A stretch of 38,344 nucleotides of DNA, from the NCBI RefSeq assembly GCF_050434145.1, contig NZ_JBNPVX010000028.1, positions 1 to 38,344 of the forward strand, read 5' to 3'. A program made the translations under genes and the position numbers. This document shows positions 28,042 to 36,359 of this stretch, piece after piece. Numbering within the stretch: position 1 is the first letter of the stretch; each line of letters opens with the position of its first letter. The stretch is from JAISST01 sp050434145. Lineage in GTDB: Bacteria > Fusobacteriota > Fusobacteriia > Fusobacteriales > Fusobacteriaceae. The notes beneath the pieces were generated by a model that saw only the letters and a program-made list of their open reading frames with translations, searched no databases and was not told the origin of the DNA.

Positions 28042-29119
28042 CAGATACTTCACCCTCTTTTATATAAAAATTTTTGGATTTGATGTTTAATTTTTCAGTA
28101 GAGCTTATAAATATTTGAATGTTCCTTTTTTCAAGATAATTAAGAACATTATATAACCTACTACTATCAAAATAGGACGTAACATCATCTAATATCAATA
28201 TTGGATTCTCTTTTTTATCTCGTAAAACCATATCTATTTCAGCTAATTTCAAAGAAAAAATTATTGATTTTTTCTCCCCTTGAGAAGCGTTTGCTTTACT
28301 TTCATATGAATTTAGCAAAAATAAAAAATCATCTTTTTGTGGTCCAACAAGAGAAAATCCATATTTTAATTCTTGTACAAATTTTTCTTTTATTTGTTCT
28401 TCTATCATTTTTTCAATTTCTGACAAAGTTTTCTTTTTTAAACTTCCTAAATGACAACTATATTCTAAAATTAATTCTGTAGTATTGTCAAACAATTTTC
28501 TATAATTAAGACTCAGTAAAGAAGAAAGTAATTTTACATATTCCAATCTATTTTTTATGATGAGAGCACTGTGTTTTATAAATTCATTCTGATATATCGA
28601 GAATTCTTCTGACTTATGCTTTTTTTCTTTTATATATTTATTTCTTATTTTTAGCAGATTATTAAAATTTTTCAATAAAAGAAAGTAATCATGATTAGCT
28701 TGGGAAATTTCTCCATCAAAAAAATCTCGTCTTATACTAGGGACACTATTTATAAGTAAAATATCTTCTGGTATGTATGAAATTATATTTATTTTTCCAT
28801 AATACTCATCGTATGGAACTTTTTTCCCATTAAGATAAAACTCTTTTCTTCCCTCTATCAATTTTACTATTGCATCTTTTCGGCTAATATTATCTTCATA
28901 AATGGTAAATACACCACCTTTGTATTTACCATATTTTATGCAATCATTTATTTTTTTTGTTCTAAAACTTTTCCCAGTGCCAACAAAATAAATAGCTTCT
29001 AGTAAACTGGTCTTTCCTTGACCATTCTTACCATAAAATAAATTTATTTTAGAAGAAAATTCTACTTTATAATCTTTGAGATTTCTATAATTTATATAAT
29101 TTATTTCAGAAATTATCAA
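27986..29119 (-). CDS. recF: DNA replication and repair protein RecF
   Basis: An SMC-like ATPase that helps load RecA at gaps via RecOR; 377 residues. Walker A is GKNGQGKTS (30-38); the ABC-type signature is ASQGEKKS; Walker B is ILILDDV. The start is TTG at 29119, four bases after GAGGTGG. It begins 15 bp after the S4-domain gene. The last 15 or so residues are rich in Asp, Asn and Lys and are encoded where recF overlaps the DUF721 gene. Confidence 0.97.
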   Translation of the reverse strand: MIISEINYINYRNLKDYKVEFSSKINLFYGKNGQGKTSLLEAIYFVGTGKSFRTKKINDCIKYGKYKGGVFTIYEDNISRKDAIVKLIEGRKEFYLNGKKVPYDEYYGKINIISYIPEDILLINSVPSIRRDFFDGEISQANHDYFLLLKNFNNLLKIRNKYIKEKKHKSEEFSIYQNEFIKHSALIIKNRLEYVKLLSSLLSLNYRKLFDNTTELILEYSCHLGSLKKKTLSEIEKMIEEQIKEKFVQELKYGFSLVGPQKDDFLFLLNSYESKANASQGEKKSIIFSLKLAEIDMVLRDKKENPILILDDVTSYFDSSRLYNVLNYLEKRNIQIFISSTEKLNIKSKNFYIKEGEVSDDDHDSKDNNHGDDKKES

Positions 29120-29134
29120 AATACCACCTCAAAA

Positions 29135-29347
29135 TTACTCTACTTCTATTTTCTCACCATTGACTTCTACTACATCACCTGGATAAATTTTTTTGCCTCG
29201 TCTAGTTTCTATTTCACCATTGTACTTTACTTTTCCATCTAGTATCAAATATTTAGCTTCACCACCATTGCTAACAATATTTGACAATTTTAATAATTGA
29301 TCTAATTTTATGAAATCTGTTGTTATCTTGATTTTTTTCAAGGTCAT
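29135..29347 (-). CDS. yaaA: S4-domain RNA-binding protein, YaaA-like (70 aa)
   Basis: A small S4-fold protein of the kind found next to recF in many bacteria. Residues about 14-60 show the S4 pattern: IKLDQLLKL, GGEAKYLILDGKVKYNG, RRGKKIYPGD. The role is probably ribosome- or rRNA-linked; the family name is by context and size. The start follows GAGGTAA immediately. It is the first gene of the recF-gyrB-gyrA operon. In Firmicutes dnaA and dnaN usually precede it; here they are absent. Confidence 0.92.
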   Translation of the reverse strand: MTLKKIKITTDFIKLDQLLKLSNIVSNGGEAKYLILDGKVKYNGEIETRRGKKIYPGDVVEVNGEKIEVE

Positions 29348-29382
29348 TTACCTCAAATCCTTTCTTTAAAAAAGATTAAAAT

Positions 29383-29406
29383 TTTATAAGTATAGAAACT
29401 TATAAA
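29383..29406 (-). promoter_or_regulatory. Leader hairpin upstream of the S4-recF-gyrase operon
   Basis: Perfect 9-bp inverted repeat TTTATAAGT/ACTTATAAA with a six-base loop, about 36 bases before the S4 gene start. On the minus-strand RNA it is followed by ATTTTAATCTTTTTT. This could be a weak attenuator or an operator. Between this and the csp terminator (29407-29663) I see only AT-rich sequence with possible -10 elements and no gene. Confidence 0.4.
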
Positions 29407-29663
29407 TATTCTAATCTAACTAAATTTTTATATAGTTGATTATAGTTACATTATATAGTACCACATTTTTTGAATTTTGTCATCTACATTCATTCATATT
29501 TTTCCCTTGTTATTTCTTTATTCTAAAGACATGTACTAAATTAATCCCTGTACTCTTTTTCCATAAAAATATGCTTAACAATAACAATTATATCATTCAT
29601 TAACAAAATAGAAAACTGCCTGTTTTACAATACGACTTGTGGATCATACGTTTCATTTTAATA

Positions 29664-29695
29664 CAAAAAGCTCCACTGTCTTACAACTGTGGAGC
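29664..29695 (-). terminator. Terminator of the cold-shock gene
   Basis: In the minus direction GCTCCAC pairs with GTGGAGC around a 12-base loop and is followed by TTTTTGTATT. It lies about 22 bases after the csp stop codon. Confidence 0.85.
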
Positions 29696-29717
29696 ACAAT
29701 ATTTTCAAAATATTTAA

Positions 29718-29915
29718 TTATTTTGTTTTAATATTTGTAGCTTGTGGCCCTTTTTGACCTTCAGTTACATCAAAAGTAACTTCTTCACCTTCATTTAATG
29801 TTTTGAATCCGTCTTTTTGGATTTGAGAAAAATGTGCAAATACGTCTTTTCCATCTTCACCTGTAATAAATCCAAACCCTTTGTCTTGATTAAACCATTT
29901 TACTGTACCTTTCAT
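29718..29915 (-). CDS. Cold-shock domain protein (65 aa)
   Basis: A CspA-family single-stranded nucleic-acid binding protein. Motifs RNP1 KGFGFI (12-17) and RNP2 VFAHF (25-29) are intact, and the 65-residue length is typical. Such proteins melt secondary structure in mRNA. The start ATG follows AGGAGGTACGAAA. A promoter and a leader of about 150 bases are predicted upstream, as is usual for genes regulated by temperature through their 5' untranslated region. Whether this one is cold-induced is not shown. Confidence 0.97.
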   Translation of the reverse strand: MKGTVKWFNQDKGFGFITGEDGKDVFAHFSQIQKDGFKTLNEGEEVTFDVTEGQKGPQATNIKTK

Positions 29916-30074
29916 TTTCGTACCTCCTAAAATTATTATTATTTGGGTAATGATAAATGGAAATCATCATTTTGAAAATGTTATTTAATGGTACTTCAAT
30001 GAAAAAATCAAGAATACTAAAAATACCAAAACTCAAAATTTAATAAATCCTTTATAAACATTACTACATGAACT

Positions 30075-30103
30075 AGTATAGCATATTTTATTTTTTTTGT
30101 ACA
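30075..30103 (-). promoter_or_regulatory. Promoter of the cold-shock gene, with long leader
   Basis: Minus-strand TGTACA (30098-30103) and TATACT (30075-30080) are separated by 17 bases, with an extended TGC just before the -10. Transcription starting near 30068 would give a 5' leader of about 150 bases before the csp start. The rest of 29916-30283 is AT-rich and should also carry the symporter promoter, which I could not place with confidence. Confidence 0.6.
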
Positions 30104-30283
30104 CATATTTTTTTAGAAAATTAATTTTATAATTTCCTCATATTTATAATCCTAATCCAAAGTAAAAGAAATTATATTATTATTTCAATTTATTATTATG
30201 ATATATTTCATATTTTCTAAAATTATGGTATTATATAGAGCATAATCTATGAATTTTTATATCTAAAATATTTAGGAGGCTTT

Positions 30284-31543
30284 ATGAACAAGTTAAATGA
30301 GACAGTTCCAAAGAAAAAGACTTCTTCTAACTATAGTTTTCTACTAATTTTAATTACTGGAATAGTTGCTGGAAGCATTGTTGGATTAGTATTTGGTGAA
30401 AAAGCTATGATACTCAAGCCATTTGGTGATGTTTTTATTAATCTATTATTCACATTGGTAGTGCCATTAGTTTTTACTACGATTAGTAGTTCTATTTCAA
30501 GTATGTCTAATATGAAAAGATTAGGAAAGATACTAGGTTCTCTCTTTACTGTATTTATTGGCACTGGTATTGTTGCTGCAGTAATTATTCTTTTTATAGT
30601 AAATGTCTTTCCACCAGCTAAAGGTGTAAATTTGGGTGTGATTCAAGGAGAAGCTCTGAAGGAAAGTGCTACATTTTCTCAGCAAATAGTAAAGGCTCTC
30701 ACTGTTGGAGATTTTCCAGAGTTGATTTCTAGGAAAAATATGTTACCATTAATTGTTTTTTCAATCTTCTTTGGGTTTTCTATTAATTTAGTTGGTGAAA
30801 AAGGGAAAATAATTTCTAATGGTTTGGATGCATTGGCAGAAATATTTTTAAAAATGATAAATTTGTTAATGTACTATGCACCTATAGGGCTAGGAGCATA
30901 TTTCGCCACAACTATTGGTGAATTTGGACCACAATTGCTAAAATCATATGCTCGTGCAATGATAATTTATTATCCTCTTTGCATTGCATATTTTTTCATA
31001 GCATTCCCAATATACGGATATATTGCTGGGGGAATCGAAGGTATCAGAAGATTGAAATATTTATTTGCTCCTGCTGTAACAGCTCTTGCTACTCAAAGTA
31101 GTTTGGCTACTCTACCCATCAATTTAGAATCTGCAGAAAAAATTGGAGTCCCAAAGGATATAAGAGAAATTGTACTTCCATTTGGAGCAACTGCTCACAT
31201 GGATGGGACTGTAATTAGTACCATACTAAAAATTTCTTTTTTATTTGGTATCTATAATTTGGATTTTACTGGAGCTGGAACATATGCTACTGCAATATTA
31301 CTTGCTGTGGCTGGGGGGGTAGTTATGTCTGGAGTCCCTGGTGGTGGACTTATCGGCGAAATGTTAATTGTGACTATGTATGGGTTCCCTAATCCTGAAG
31401 AAGCATTTGCAATAATAGCTGTAATAGGGTATCTAGTAGACCCACCTGCTACTATGATCAATGCAAGTGGTGATACTGTAGCTGCTATGATTGTTACTCG
31501 TATGGTAGAAGGAAAAGAATGGATGAAACAGAAAATGGTATAA
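30284..31543 (+). CDS. SDF/DAACS-family amino acid or dicarboxylate symporter (419 aa)
   Basis: An inner-membrane secondary transporter of the glutamate transporter fold. The conserved HP1 serine segment QSSLATLP (271-278), the GVPGGG tip of HP2 (350-355) and the Asp-Gly-Thr segment AHMDGT (304-309) are present. In TM8, D386, N393 and D397 match GltPh D394, N401 and D405. The arginine that binds the acidic side chain in GltPh (R397) is A389 here, within DPPATMINASGD. The NMDGT motif reads HMDGT. The substrate is therefore probably not glutamate or aspartate; a neutral amino acid is an inference. The start follows AGGAGG by four bases. Confidence 0.92.
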   Translation: MNKLNETVPKKKTSSNYSFLLILITGIVAGSIVGLVFGEKAMILKPFGDVFINLLFTLVVPLVFTTISSSISSMSNMKRLGKILGSLFTVFIGTGIVAAVIILFIVNVFPPAKGVNLGVIQGEALKESATFSQQIVKALTVGDFPELISRKNMLPLIVFSIFFGFSINLVGEKGKIISNGLDALAEIFLKMINLLMYYAPIGLGAYFATTIGEFGPQLLKSYARAMIIYYPLCIAYFFIAFPIYGYIAGGIEGIRRLKYLFAPAVTALATQSSLATLPINLESAEKIGVPKDIREIVLPFGATAHMDGTVISTILKISFLFGIYNLDFTGAGTYATAILLAVAGGVVMSGVPGGGLIGEMLIVTMYGFPNPEEAFAIIAVIGYLVDPPATMINASGDTVAAMIVTRMVEGKEWMKQKMV

Positions 31544-31564
31544 TTATAAAAAAGCTTTATAATT
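31542..31564 (+). terminator. Possible terminator of the symporter gene
   Basis: AATTATAAA (31542-31550) pairs with TTTATAATT (31556-31564) around a five-base loop, overlapping the stop codon. The stem has no GC pairs and no T run follows, so its strength as a terminator is doubtful. Confidence 0.4.
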
Positions 31565-31686
31565 AACGTATTTTATGCTATTATGTAATATATTTATTTT
31601 AACTATAACTATGATATAGGCAGTTGCGAAATTCAAAGTTTTCTTTAATTATTTTCACAAAAAATTGTTATATAAATAAATCTTTT

Positions 31687-31756
31687 GGGCTTTGGAGCTT
31701 GCCTAAAAAAGGCGCCGCTGGCACTCCCTACATCAGCGGAGCATAGTGATGCTAGA
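31687..31756. repeat. GC-rich intergenic palindromic element
   Basis: A block of high GC in an otherwise AT-rich gap between the symporter and the DUF937 gene. It holds three small hairpins in a row: GCC/GGC around TAAAAAA, CCGCTG/CAGCGG around a 14-base loop, and GCAT/ATGC around AGTG. This looks like a dispersed intergenic repeat; I believe similar blocks recur in fusobacterial genomes, but only one copy is seen here. The remaining gap (31565-31686) shows nothing. Confidence 0.5.
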
Positions 31757-31786
31757 AGAAAAGAAAAATTAAAAGAATAACAAAAG

Positions 31787-31799
31787 TGTAAAATTTACA
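31787..31799. promoter_or_regulatory. Palindrome upstream of the DUF937 gene
   Basis: TGTAAAATTTACA is a perfect 13-base palindrome 52 bases before the gene start. Its size and place suit an operator for a dimeric regulator, but it could occur by chance in AT-rich DNA. Confidence 0.35.
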
Positions 31800-31850
31800 A
31801 GTAAAAAATAGTTTTGTAACAGCTTAAACAGGATTTTTAAGGAGGAATTT

Positions 31851-32453
31851 ATGTCATCATTATTAGAATCAATTATGAACAGTATGCTATCACATGATGC
31901 AACTAATACTATATCAGAAAAAAGTGGTGTAGAAAATGAACAAGTATCTAATCTAGTCTCGAGTGCCTTACCTTTGTTATTAAAAAGTATGTTGAATAAT
32001 TCTAGCAATGAAACTGGTGCTAATTCTTTGGCTGATGCTCTATCTACCCATGCAGATAAGGCTAGATCTTCTAAAGATATATTAAAAAATCCAGATACAA
32101 ATGATGGTAACAAAATTTTGAATCATTTATTTGGTGAGAACACTAATCATATAGAACAATCTCTTGCAAAATCGAATAATCTTTCATTAAGCCAAGTGCA
32201 AAGTGTGTTATCTATTATGGCTCCTGCACTTATGAATAAATTAGGAAGAGAAACTAAAAATGTATCTGCACAAAGTGGAATTGGCATAGCATCTATTTTG
32301 AGTCAACTTGCCAGTGGATTTAGTAATAAACAAGATAGTCAGAATGGTGGCTTAGACTTAGGCAGTTTAATAAATTTTGCATTAAAAGATGGTGATGGCA
32401 ATGGAAAAAGCGACCTACTTGAAACATTATCAGGATTATTTGGAAAAAAATAA
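31851..32453 (+). CDS. DUF937-family protein with a calcium-loop-like tail (200 aa)
   Basis: A protein of unknown function. It begins MSSLLESIMN without a signal peptide and is helical, with two similar halves rich in Leu, Ser and Asn (VSSALPLLLKSML near 36-48, IMAPALMNKLGRET near 122-135), the pattern of DUF937. Near the C-terminus DGDGNGKSDLLE (180-191) fits the 12-residue EF-hand loop, with acidic or amide residues at positions 1, 3, 5, 9 and 12 and Gly at 6; position 8 is Ser and not hydrophobic. An acidic Gly-rich tail of this kind is common in DUF937 proteins. The start follows AAGGAGG. It is monocistronic, bounded by a palindrome and a terminator. Confidence 0.8.
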   Translation: MSSLLESIMNSMLSHDATNTISEKSGVENEQVSNLVSSALPLLLKSMLNNSSNETGANSLADALSTHADKARSSKDILKNPDTNDGNKILNHLFGENTNHIEQSLAKSNNLSLSQVQSVLSIMAPALMNKLGRETKNVSAQSGIGIASILSQLASGFSNKQDSQNGGLDLGSLINFALKDGDGNGKSDLLETLSGLFGKK

Positions 32454-32496
32454 TGATTTTCTAATCTAATAAATAGATGTTCTAATAGAATAATAG

Positions 32497-32533
32497 AAAA
32501 AGTGGAAGATATATTTTATTTCTTCCATTTTTT
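32497..32533. terminator. Bidirectional terminator between convergent genes
   Basis: An A-rich run and TGGAAGA (32503-32509) pair with TCTTCCA (32521-32527) and the following T run. It lies 43 bases after the DUF937 stop codon and ten bases before the end of the AlkD-like gene on the other strand. The A and T runs flanking the stem make it usable in both directions. Confidence 0.8.
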
Positions 32534-32542
32534 CTATACTTT

Positions 32543-33271
32543 TTATTTTTTATATTGCTTCACATATTCTTTTTCTTCTAAGCTCACCCTCAAGGACTCT
32601 CTTATCTTTTGTATAGCTTTGTTATTTGTCCACTTGCTTAAATTATTAATTTTTAAATATTGTTTTGTCTGTTTTGGAAATTTAATATAAACAATTGATA
32701 TTAACCATGCTATTCCCATTTTAACATAATAATGATCTAGTTCTGATTTATCTGTTATTTGAAATATGTAGTCTAAATAATCTTCTTCTATATAATGACT
32801 TAATAAAGATATTAGCAAAAACCGCATTTCCCATGGGTTTTCTGTGTTTTCATAAGTTTTAATAAAATTAAAATATTTTTCTTTATTCTTTCTTATCACT
32901 GAAGAACTACCTACAAACAAATCACAAATAGCCCAATTATCTATTTCTTTTACAAATAACTTACTATATTTTATTAATTCCTCAATATTTTTTATCTTTC
33001 CTATTATAAAACCTCTAATGATAGTCTCTTCATAATAGCCTTTTTTTTCAATTGATAAAAATTCTTTCCATTTGCCTTTAGATATTTCTGTAGCTATTTT
33101 TCTCAAAATAGGAGTGCGAATACCTATTAATCTAATTTTATCCCTTTCTTTTTGCTCTTTAGTCAGTATTTTCAGATGAAATTCTTTATAGTTAAGGTCC
33201 TCATGATTTTTTAAATGTTCAATAAATTCATTGTAATATTGTTTATTCCATTCTATTTTAGTGAAATCCAT
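32543..33271 (-). CDS. AlkD-like DNA alkylation repair protein (242 aa)
   Basis: A HEAT-like repeat DNA glycosylase family member that excises N3- or N7-alkylated purines. Signature segments are YYEETIIRGFIIG (79-91), DNWAICD (111-117), WEMRFLLISLLSHYI (147-161), YYVKMGIAW and NKAIQKIRESL. W113, D117 and R150 align with the catalytic W109, D113 and R148 of Bacillus cereus AlkD, so activity is likely. The start ATG follows AGGAGCTGAAATT, and a TATAAT at 33288-33293 (minus) may be its -10. It is convergent with the DUF937 gene and 53 bp downstream of the antiporter. Confidence 0.92.
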   Translation of the reverse strand: MDFTKIEWNKQYYNEFIEHLKNHEDLNYKEFHLKILTKEQKERDKIRLIGIRTPILRKIATEISKGKWKEFLSIEKKGYYEETIIRGFIIGKIKNIEELIKYSKLFVKEIDNWAICDLFVGSSSVIRKNKEKYFNFIKTYENTENPWEMRFLLISLLSHYIEEDYLDYIFQITDKSELDHYYVKMGIAWLISIVYIKFPKQTKQYLKINNLSKWTNNKAIQKIRESLRVSLEEKEYVKQYKK

Positions 33272-33324
33272 AATTTCAGCTCCTGTGATTATACAATAAT
33301 TATTTTATTTATAAAAATTAATTT

Positions 33325-34653
33325 TTAATTTAGATTTTTATTTTTTGAAAATATATTTGTTAGCAATACATATATTGGAAGAAAATATAAATAAAATCCA
33401 TATGGAATATATCTAAATGTTGTTATTTCTAACATTACCATTGCAGGAATATAGCCAGCTATATTCCAAGGAATAAGTGGTGCAATTACTACAGCTGTAT
33501 CCTCTATATCCAATGCAAAATTATCATTAGAAATATTTTTATTTTTATAAATATCCTTCATAATATCTACTGTCATTACAATAGCTATAGATTGATTACA
33601 ACCAAACATACAAGTCACAATACTTACAAAAACTGTACTAATATATACAACTAATTTATTTTTAGTTTTAGATAGTATTTGTTTCATTGGTTCAAACAAT
33701 TTTATTTTTTCTACAATCCCTGAAAAAAAACAAGATATAAGTATAATATATGATGCTTTCCACATGGAAATGATACCGCCGCCTTTTAATATATTTTTTA
33801 ATGCGATCTCCTTGTCCAGTTCATAACCCCAAAATAAACTTTTAATGGCATAAATAATTGATGATTTTTGAAAAAGCAAAGCTACTAATAAGGCTGCGCA
33901 TATGCTTACTGACATAGAAATTTTTACATTAACTTTCAGCAAAGCACATAGTAGAATTATTAGAACTGGTAAAAACACAAAAAAGCTCAAATTAAAATTC
34001 TCTATTAATTCTTTTGATAAAATATTATCTCCCATGACTTTATTGCTATCAACTTTAATCAATAAATACATTAATGAGGCACATATAAATGGTATTGTCC
34101 CTGTTTTAAACATTTTTTTTATATTTTGATATAATTCTGTATCAGTCAATGTCGCTACTAGACTAGCTGATGAAGACACTGGTGAGCACCTATCGCCAAA
34201 GAATGCTCCCGCAATAATTGCTCCAGCAGCAATTCCTACATCTATTTCGAGCCCTCTACCTACCGCCATCATAGCTATACCAATAGTACTAACTGTTCCA
34301 AATGAACTCCCTATCAGAAATGACATGATGGAAGTGATCAGAAAACAACATAAGTAAAAAAATTTAGGATTTATAAATTTAATTCCATAATATACAATTC
34401 CTGGTATAGTCCCTGACACTATCCAAGTAGCTGATATTGCTCCTACCAATATGAATATTTTTATTACTAAAAAAGACTTTTTAGCATTTAAACAACCACC
34501 ATCTACTAGGTCTTTCAGTTGATATCCTTTCTGTAAACCATAGATTAAAATTAATAGTATAGCTAAAGTTATTCCTAATCCAATATTTGATTTACTACAG
34601 ATAGAAATTATAAAAGATACTATTAAAGAAACAAGAGTAATTACTTTTTCCAT
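33325..34653 (-). CDS. NhaC-family Na+/H+ antiporter (442 aa)
   Basis: An inner-membrane secondary transporter with about 11 hydrophobic segments. NhaC-type motifs are GSSFGTVSTIG (115-125) and GDRCSPVSSS (153-162). The family includes sodium/proton antiporters and MleN-type malate-2H+/Na+-lactate exchangers, so the substrate is open. The start is ATG at 34653 after GGAGGCTTC; a longer frame to 34674 starts upstream of that site. It follows the lipid kinase gene across an 87-bp gap that holds a hairpin. Confidence 0.92.
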   Translation of the reverse strand: MEKVITLVSLIVSFIISICSKSNIGLGITLAILLILIYGLQKGYQLKDLVDGGCLNAKKSFLVIKIFILVGAISATWIVSGTIPGIVYYGIKFINPKFFYLCCFLITSIMSFLIGSSFGTVSTIGIAMMAVGRGLEIDVGIAAGAIIAGAFFGDRCSPVSSSASLVATLTDTELYQNIKKMFKTGTIPFICASLMYLLIKVDSNKVMGDNILSKELIENFNLSFFVFLPVLIILLCALLKVNVKISMSVSICAALLVALLFQKSSIIYAIKSLFWGYELDKEIALKNILKGGGIISMWKASYIILISCFFSGIVEKIKLFEPMKQILSKTKNKLVVYISTVFVSIVTCMFGCNQSIAIVMTVDIMKDIYKNKNISNDNFALDIEDTAVVIAPLIPWNIAGYIPAMVMLEITTFRYIPYGFYLYFLPIYVLLTNIFSKNKNLN

Positions 34654-34698
34654 GAAGCCTCCACTTAAATACACACCATATCTCCTAAAATTTACTAT

Positions 34699-34737
34699 GG
34701 CTAGTGACTTATAGAATCACTAGCCTTATTTTTTAAA
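34699..34737 (+). terminator. Hairpin with plus-strand T run between dagK-like and antiporter genes
   Basis: A perfect 9-bp stem GGCTAGTGA (34699-34707)/TCACTAGCC (34717-34725) followed by TTATTTTTTAAA in the plus direction. No plus-strand gene is known here. On the minus strand, where both neighbours lie, no U run follows, so it would act weakly there. It may block antisense transcription or serve as an mRNA-processing hairpin. Confidence 0.5.
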
Positions 34738-34740
34738 TAT

Positions 34741-35634
34741 CTAAACTTTTATTCCCAAAGCTTTTCTGACATTTTCTATTTTAACATCTGTATAAGAGCC
34801 ACCAAATTCCCCATCTAATGTCCAGTGAACAATGTCATCTGACACAAATCTCACCTTTTCAGACTTAAATTTTATTATAATGTCATTTTTCACTTCATTT
34901 CCAAGTAAAAACATGATTATATCTTTTAAATCTAGGGGATTTCTTATTTTTTTTATTAAAGTAACCTCATAAAGACCATCATCTAGTCTTACATCATTTC
35001 CAGTAATACTTTTGAATCCCCCTACAGACTTGGAGTTACTTACCATTCCATAAATAAATTCTCCATTTACTTGGTTCTTTCCTCTTTCATCTTCCCAACT
35101 AACTTCTTGTTTATAAGCTTTTATAGACATCACTTTTTTTGCTCCTTCTAGTAAATAAGCTTGATGTCCTAAAATATTTTTCAATCCTTGAGATGTAGTA
35201 TATGCAATATCTGTAAAAGCACCAAATGCAGCAATGTAGACAAAAGACTTGTTATTAAACTTTCCCATGTCAATTCTTTGTTCTATACCATTGACTGCTT
35301 TATTAGCGGCTTCTAATATTTCTTTTGAAAGACCAATCCCATATGCAAAATCATTAGTTGACCCTGTAGGAATGTAACCCATAGGAATATTCAACTTGCT
35401 TTCAAACATTGCTGTGGATACTTCATTTAATGTCCCATCCCCACCTGCACAAACTATCATATCATAATTGCGACCATAGTTTAATGCATATTCTTTCCCA
35501 TCCAATTGCACTTTGGTTGGATATACTTCTGTTCTGTAACCTGCCCTTATAAAAATATTAAATATTTCAACTAAATTTTCTTTAACCTTTCCTTTTCCAG
35601 CTTTTGGATTGAATATAAATAATAATTTTTTCAT
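34741..35634 (-). CDS. DagK/YegS-type lipid kinase (297 aa)
   Basis: A diacylglycerol-kinase-family enzyme that phosphorylates a lipid, probably diacylglycerol, and so returns it to phospholipid synthesis. The NPKAGKG motif is at 9-15, the catalytic nucleotide loop GGDGTLNEV at 64-72, and GSTNDFA at 91-97. The C-terminal half has the beta-sandwich with LDDGLYEV and WTLDGE. The length is typical. The start ATG follows AGAGGAAATC. It starts 16 bp after the DUF4250 gene, in one operon. Confidence 0.94.
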   Translation of the reverse strand: MKKLLFIFNPKAGKGKVKENLVEIFNIFIRAGYRTEVYPTKVQLDGKEYALNYGRNYDMIVCAGGDGTLNEVSTAMFESKLNIPMGYIPTGSTNDFAYGIGLSKEILEAANKAVNGIEQRIDMGKFNNKSFVYIAAFGAFTDIAYTTSQGLKNILGHQAYLLEGAKKVMSIKAYKQEVSWEDERGKNQVNGEFIYGMVSNSKSVGGFKSITGNDVRLDDGLYEVTLIKKIRNPLDLKDIIMFLLGNEVKNDIIIKFKSEKVRFVSDDIVHWTLDGEFGGSYTDVKIENVRKALGIKV

Positions 35635-35650
35635 GATTTCCTCTTGATAT

Positions 35651-35845
35651 TCATTTTATATTAAATTTATTTTTTTCTATATCATAATAATACCCATTAT
35701 TTCCAAAATATTCAACAAGTTTTTTTAAATCTTGTTCTTCGTTTGCACAAAAGTCTTCTAATGATGAATAATAATCACGTAATTTCATATTTATTATGCT
35801 ATAAGCTATTGATATATCCATATCTTCAAAGTTTATCTTATTCAT
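35651..35845 (-). CDS. DUF4250-like small protein (64 aa)
   Basis: A short soluble protein that resembles DUF4250, with the core YSIINMKLRDYYSSLEDFC and a central LKKLVEYFGNNGYYYD. The function is unknown. The start ATG follows GAGGTG with six bases between. It is upstream of the lipid kinase in the same operon, and directly downstream of the decayed hemagglutinin region, so it marks the left border of the toxin island. Confidence 0.8.
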   Translation of the reverse strand: MNKINFEDMDISIAYSIINMKLRDYYSSLEDFCANEEQDLKKLVEYFGNNGYYYDIEKNKFNIK

Positions 35846-35860
35846 TTAAACACCTCATGT

Positions 35861-36356
35861 TTAATTTTCTGCAATGCTAAACTTTTGAGCAAACTCATCA
35901 TACAAAATAATTCCTTTATTACTGCATTAGCGCATATGTGTCCATGTCCACCTTTATGCAATATTCGGTCAAAAGATTATTAACATTACCAAAATCTATT
36001 CCTGCTAAGTTTACTGCTATCTCTTGCATAGGCTCTCCTTTTTCGCTCACACATCAGCGGTAATTCTGCATTTAACCCACCAATGATTGCTCCTATATTT
36101 GTTAATGTATTACCTACAGTTGTACTCCGCCATTTCTTCCTTCCAACCATTTAGCTGTTGCTTCTGTTGGATCTGCTCTAAATATACTTTACTGCCTAAT
36201 AATGATATTGTTCTTACATTTTGAAATTTATTTCCAAAGCTGTGGTCATCTTTTGCTGAGTTATATTTATACTATTTATCAATTGAGTTGATCTAAATCC
36301 AAAGTTCAAACTTGCACCTATACTTGTTGATTTATGCTTTTCTGCTATGATAAATA
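35861..36356 (-). pseudogene. Decayed hemagglutinin/CdiA-type fragment
   Basis: Readable protein pieces on the minus strand in changing frames. First comes a stretch with AEKHKSTSIGASLNFGF, a motif seen in two-partner hemagglutinin repeats; then pieces with DPTEATAKWLEG, TVGNTLTNIGAIIGGLN and NLAGIDFGNVNNLLTEYC; and a last piece ending EFAQKFSIAEN. Stops and frame changes separate them. This looks like an abandoned toxin-delivery tail, commonly left downstream of immunity genes in contact-dependent inhibition loci. Exact borders and the order of the pieces are my inference. No intact gene lies in this stretch. Confidence 0.6.
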
Positions 36357-36359
36357 TTT

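Noticed and set aside
16308..29347. A CRISPR array or cas genes near the CARF gene
   Set aside because: No regularly spaced direct repeats and no Cas proteins were found in the window.
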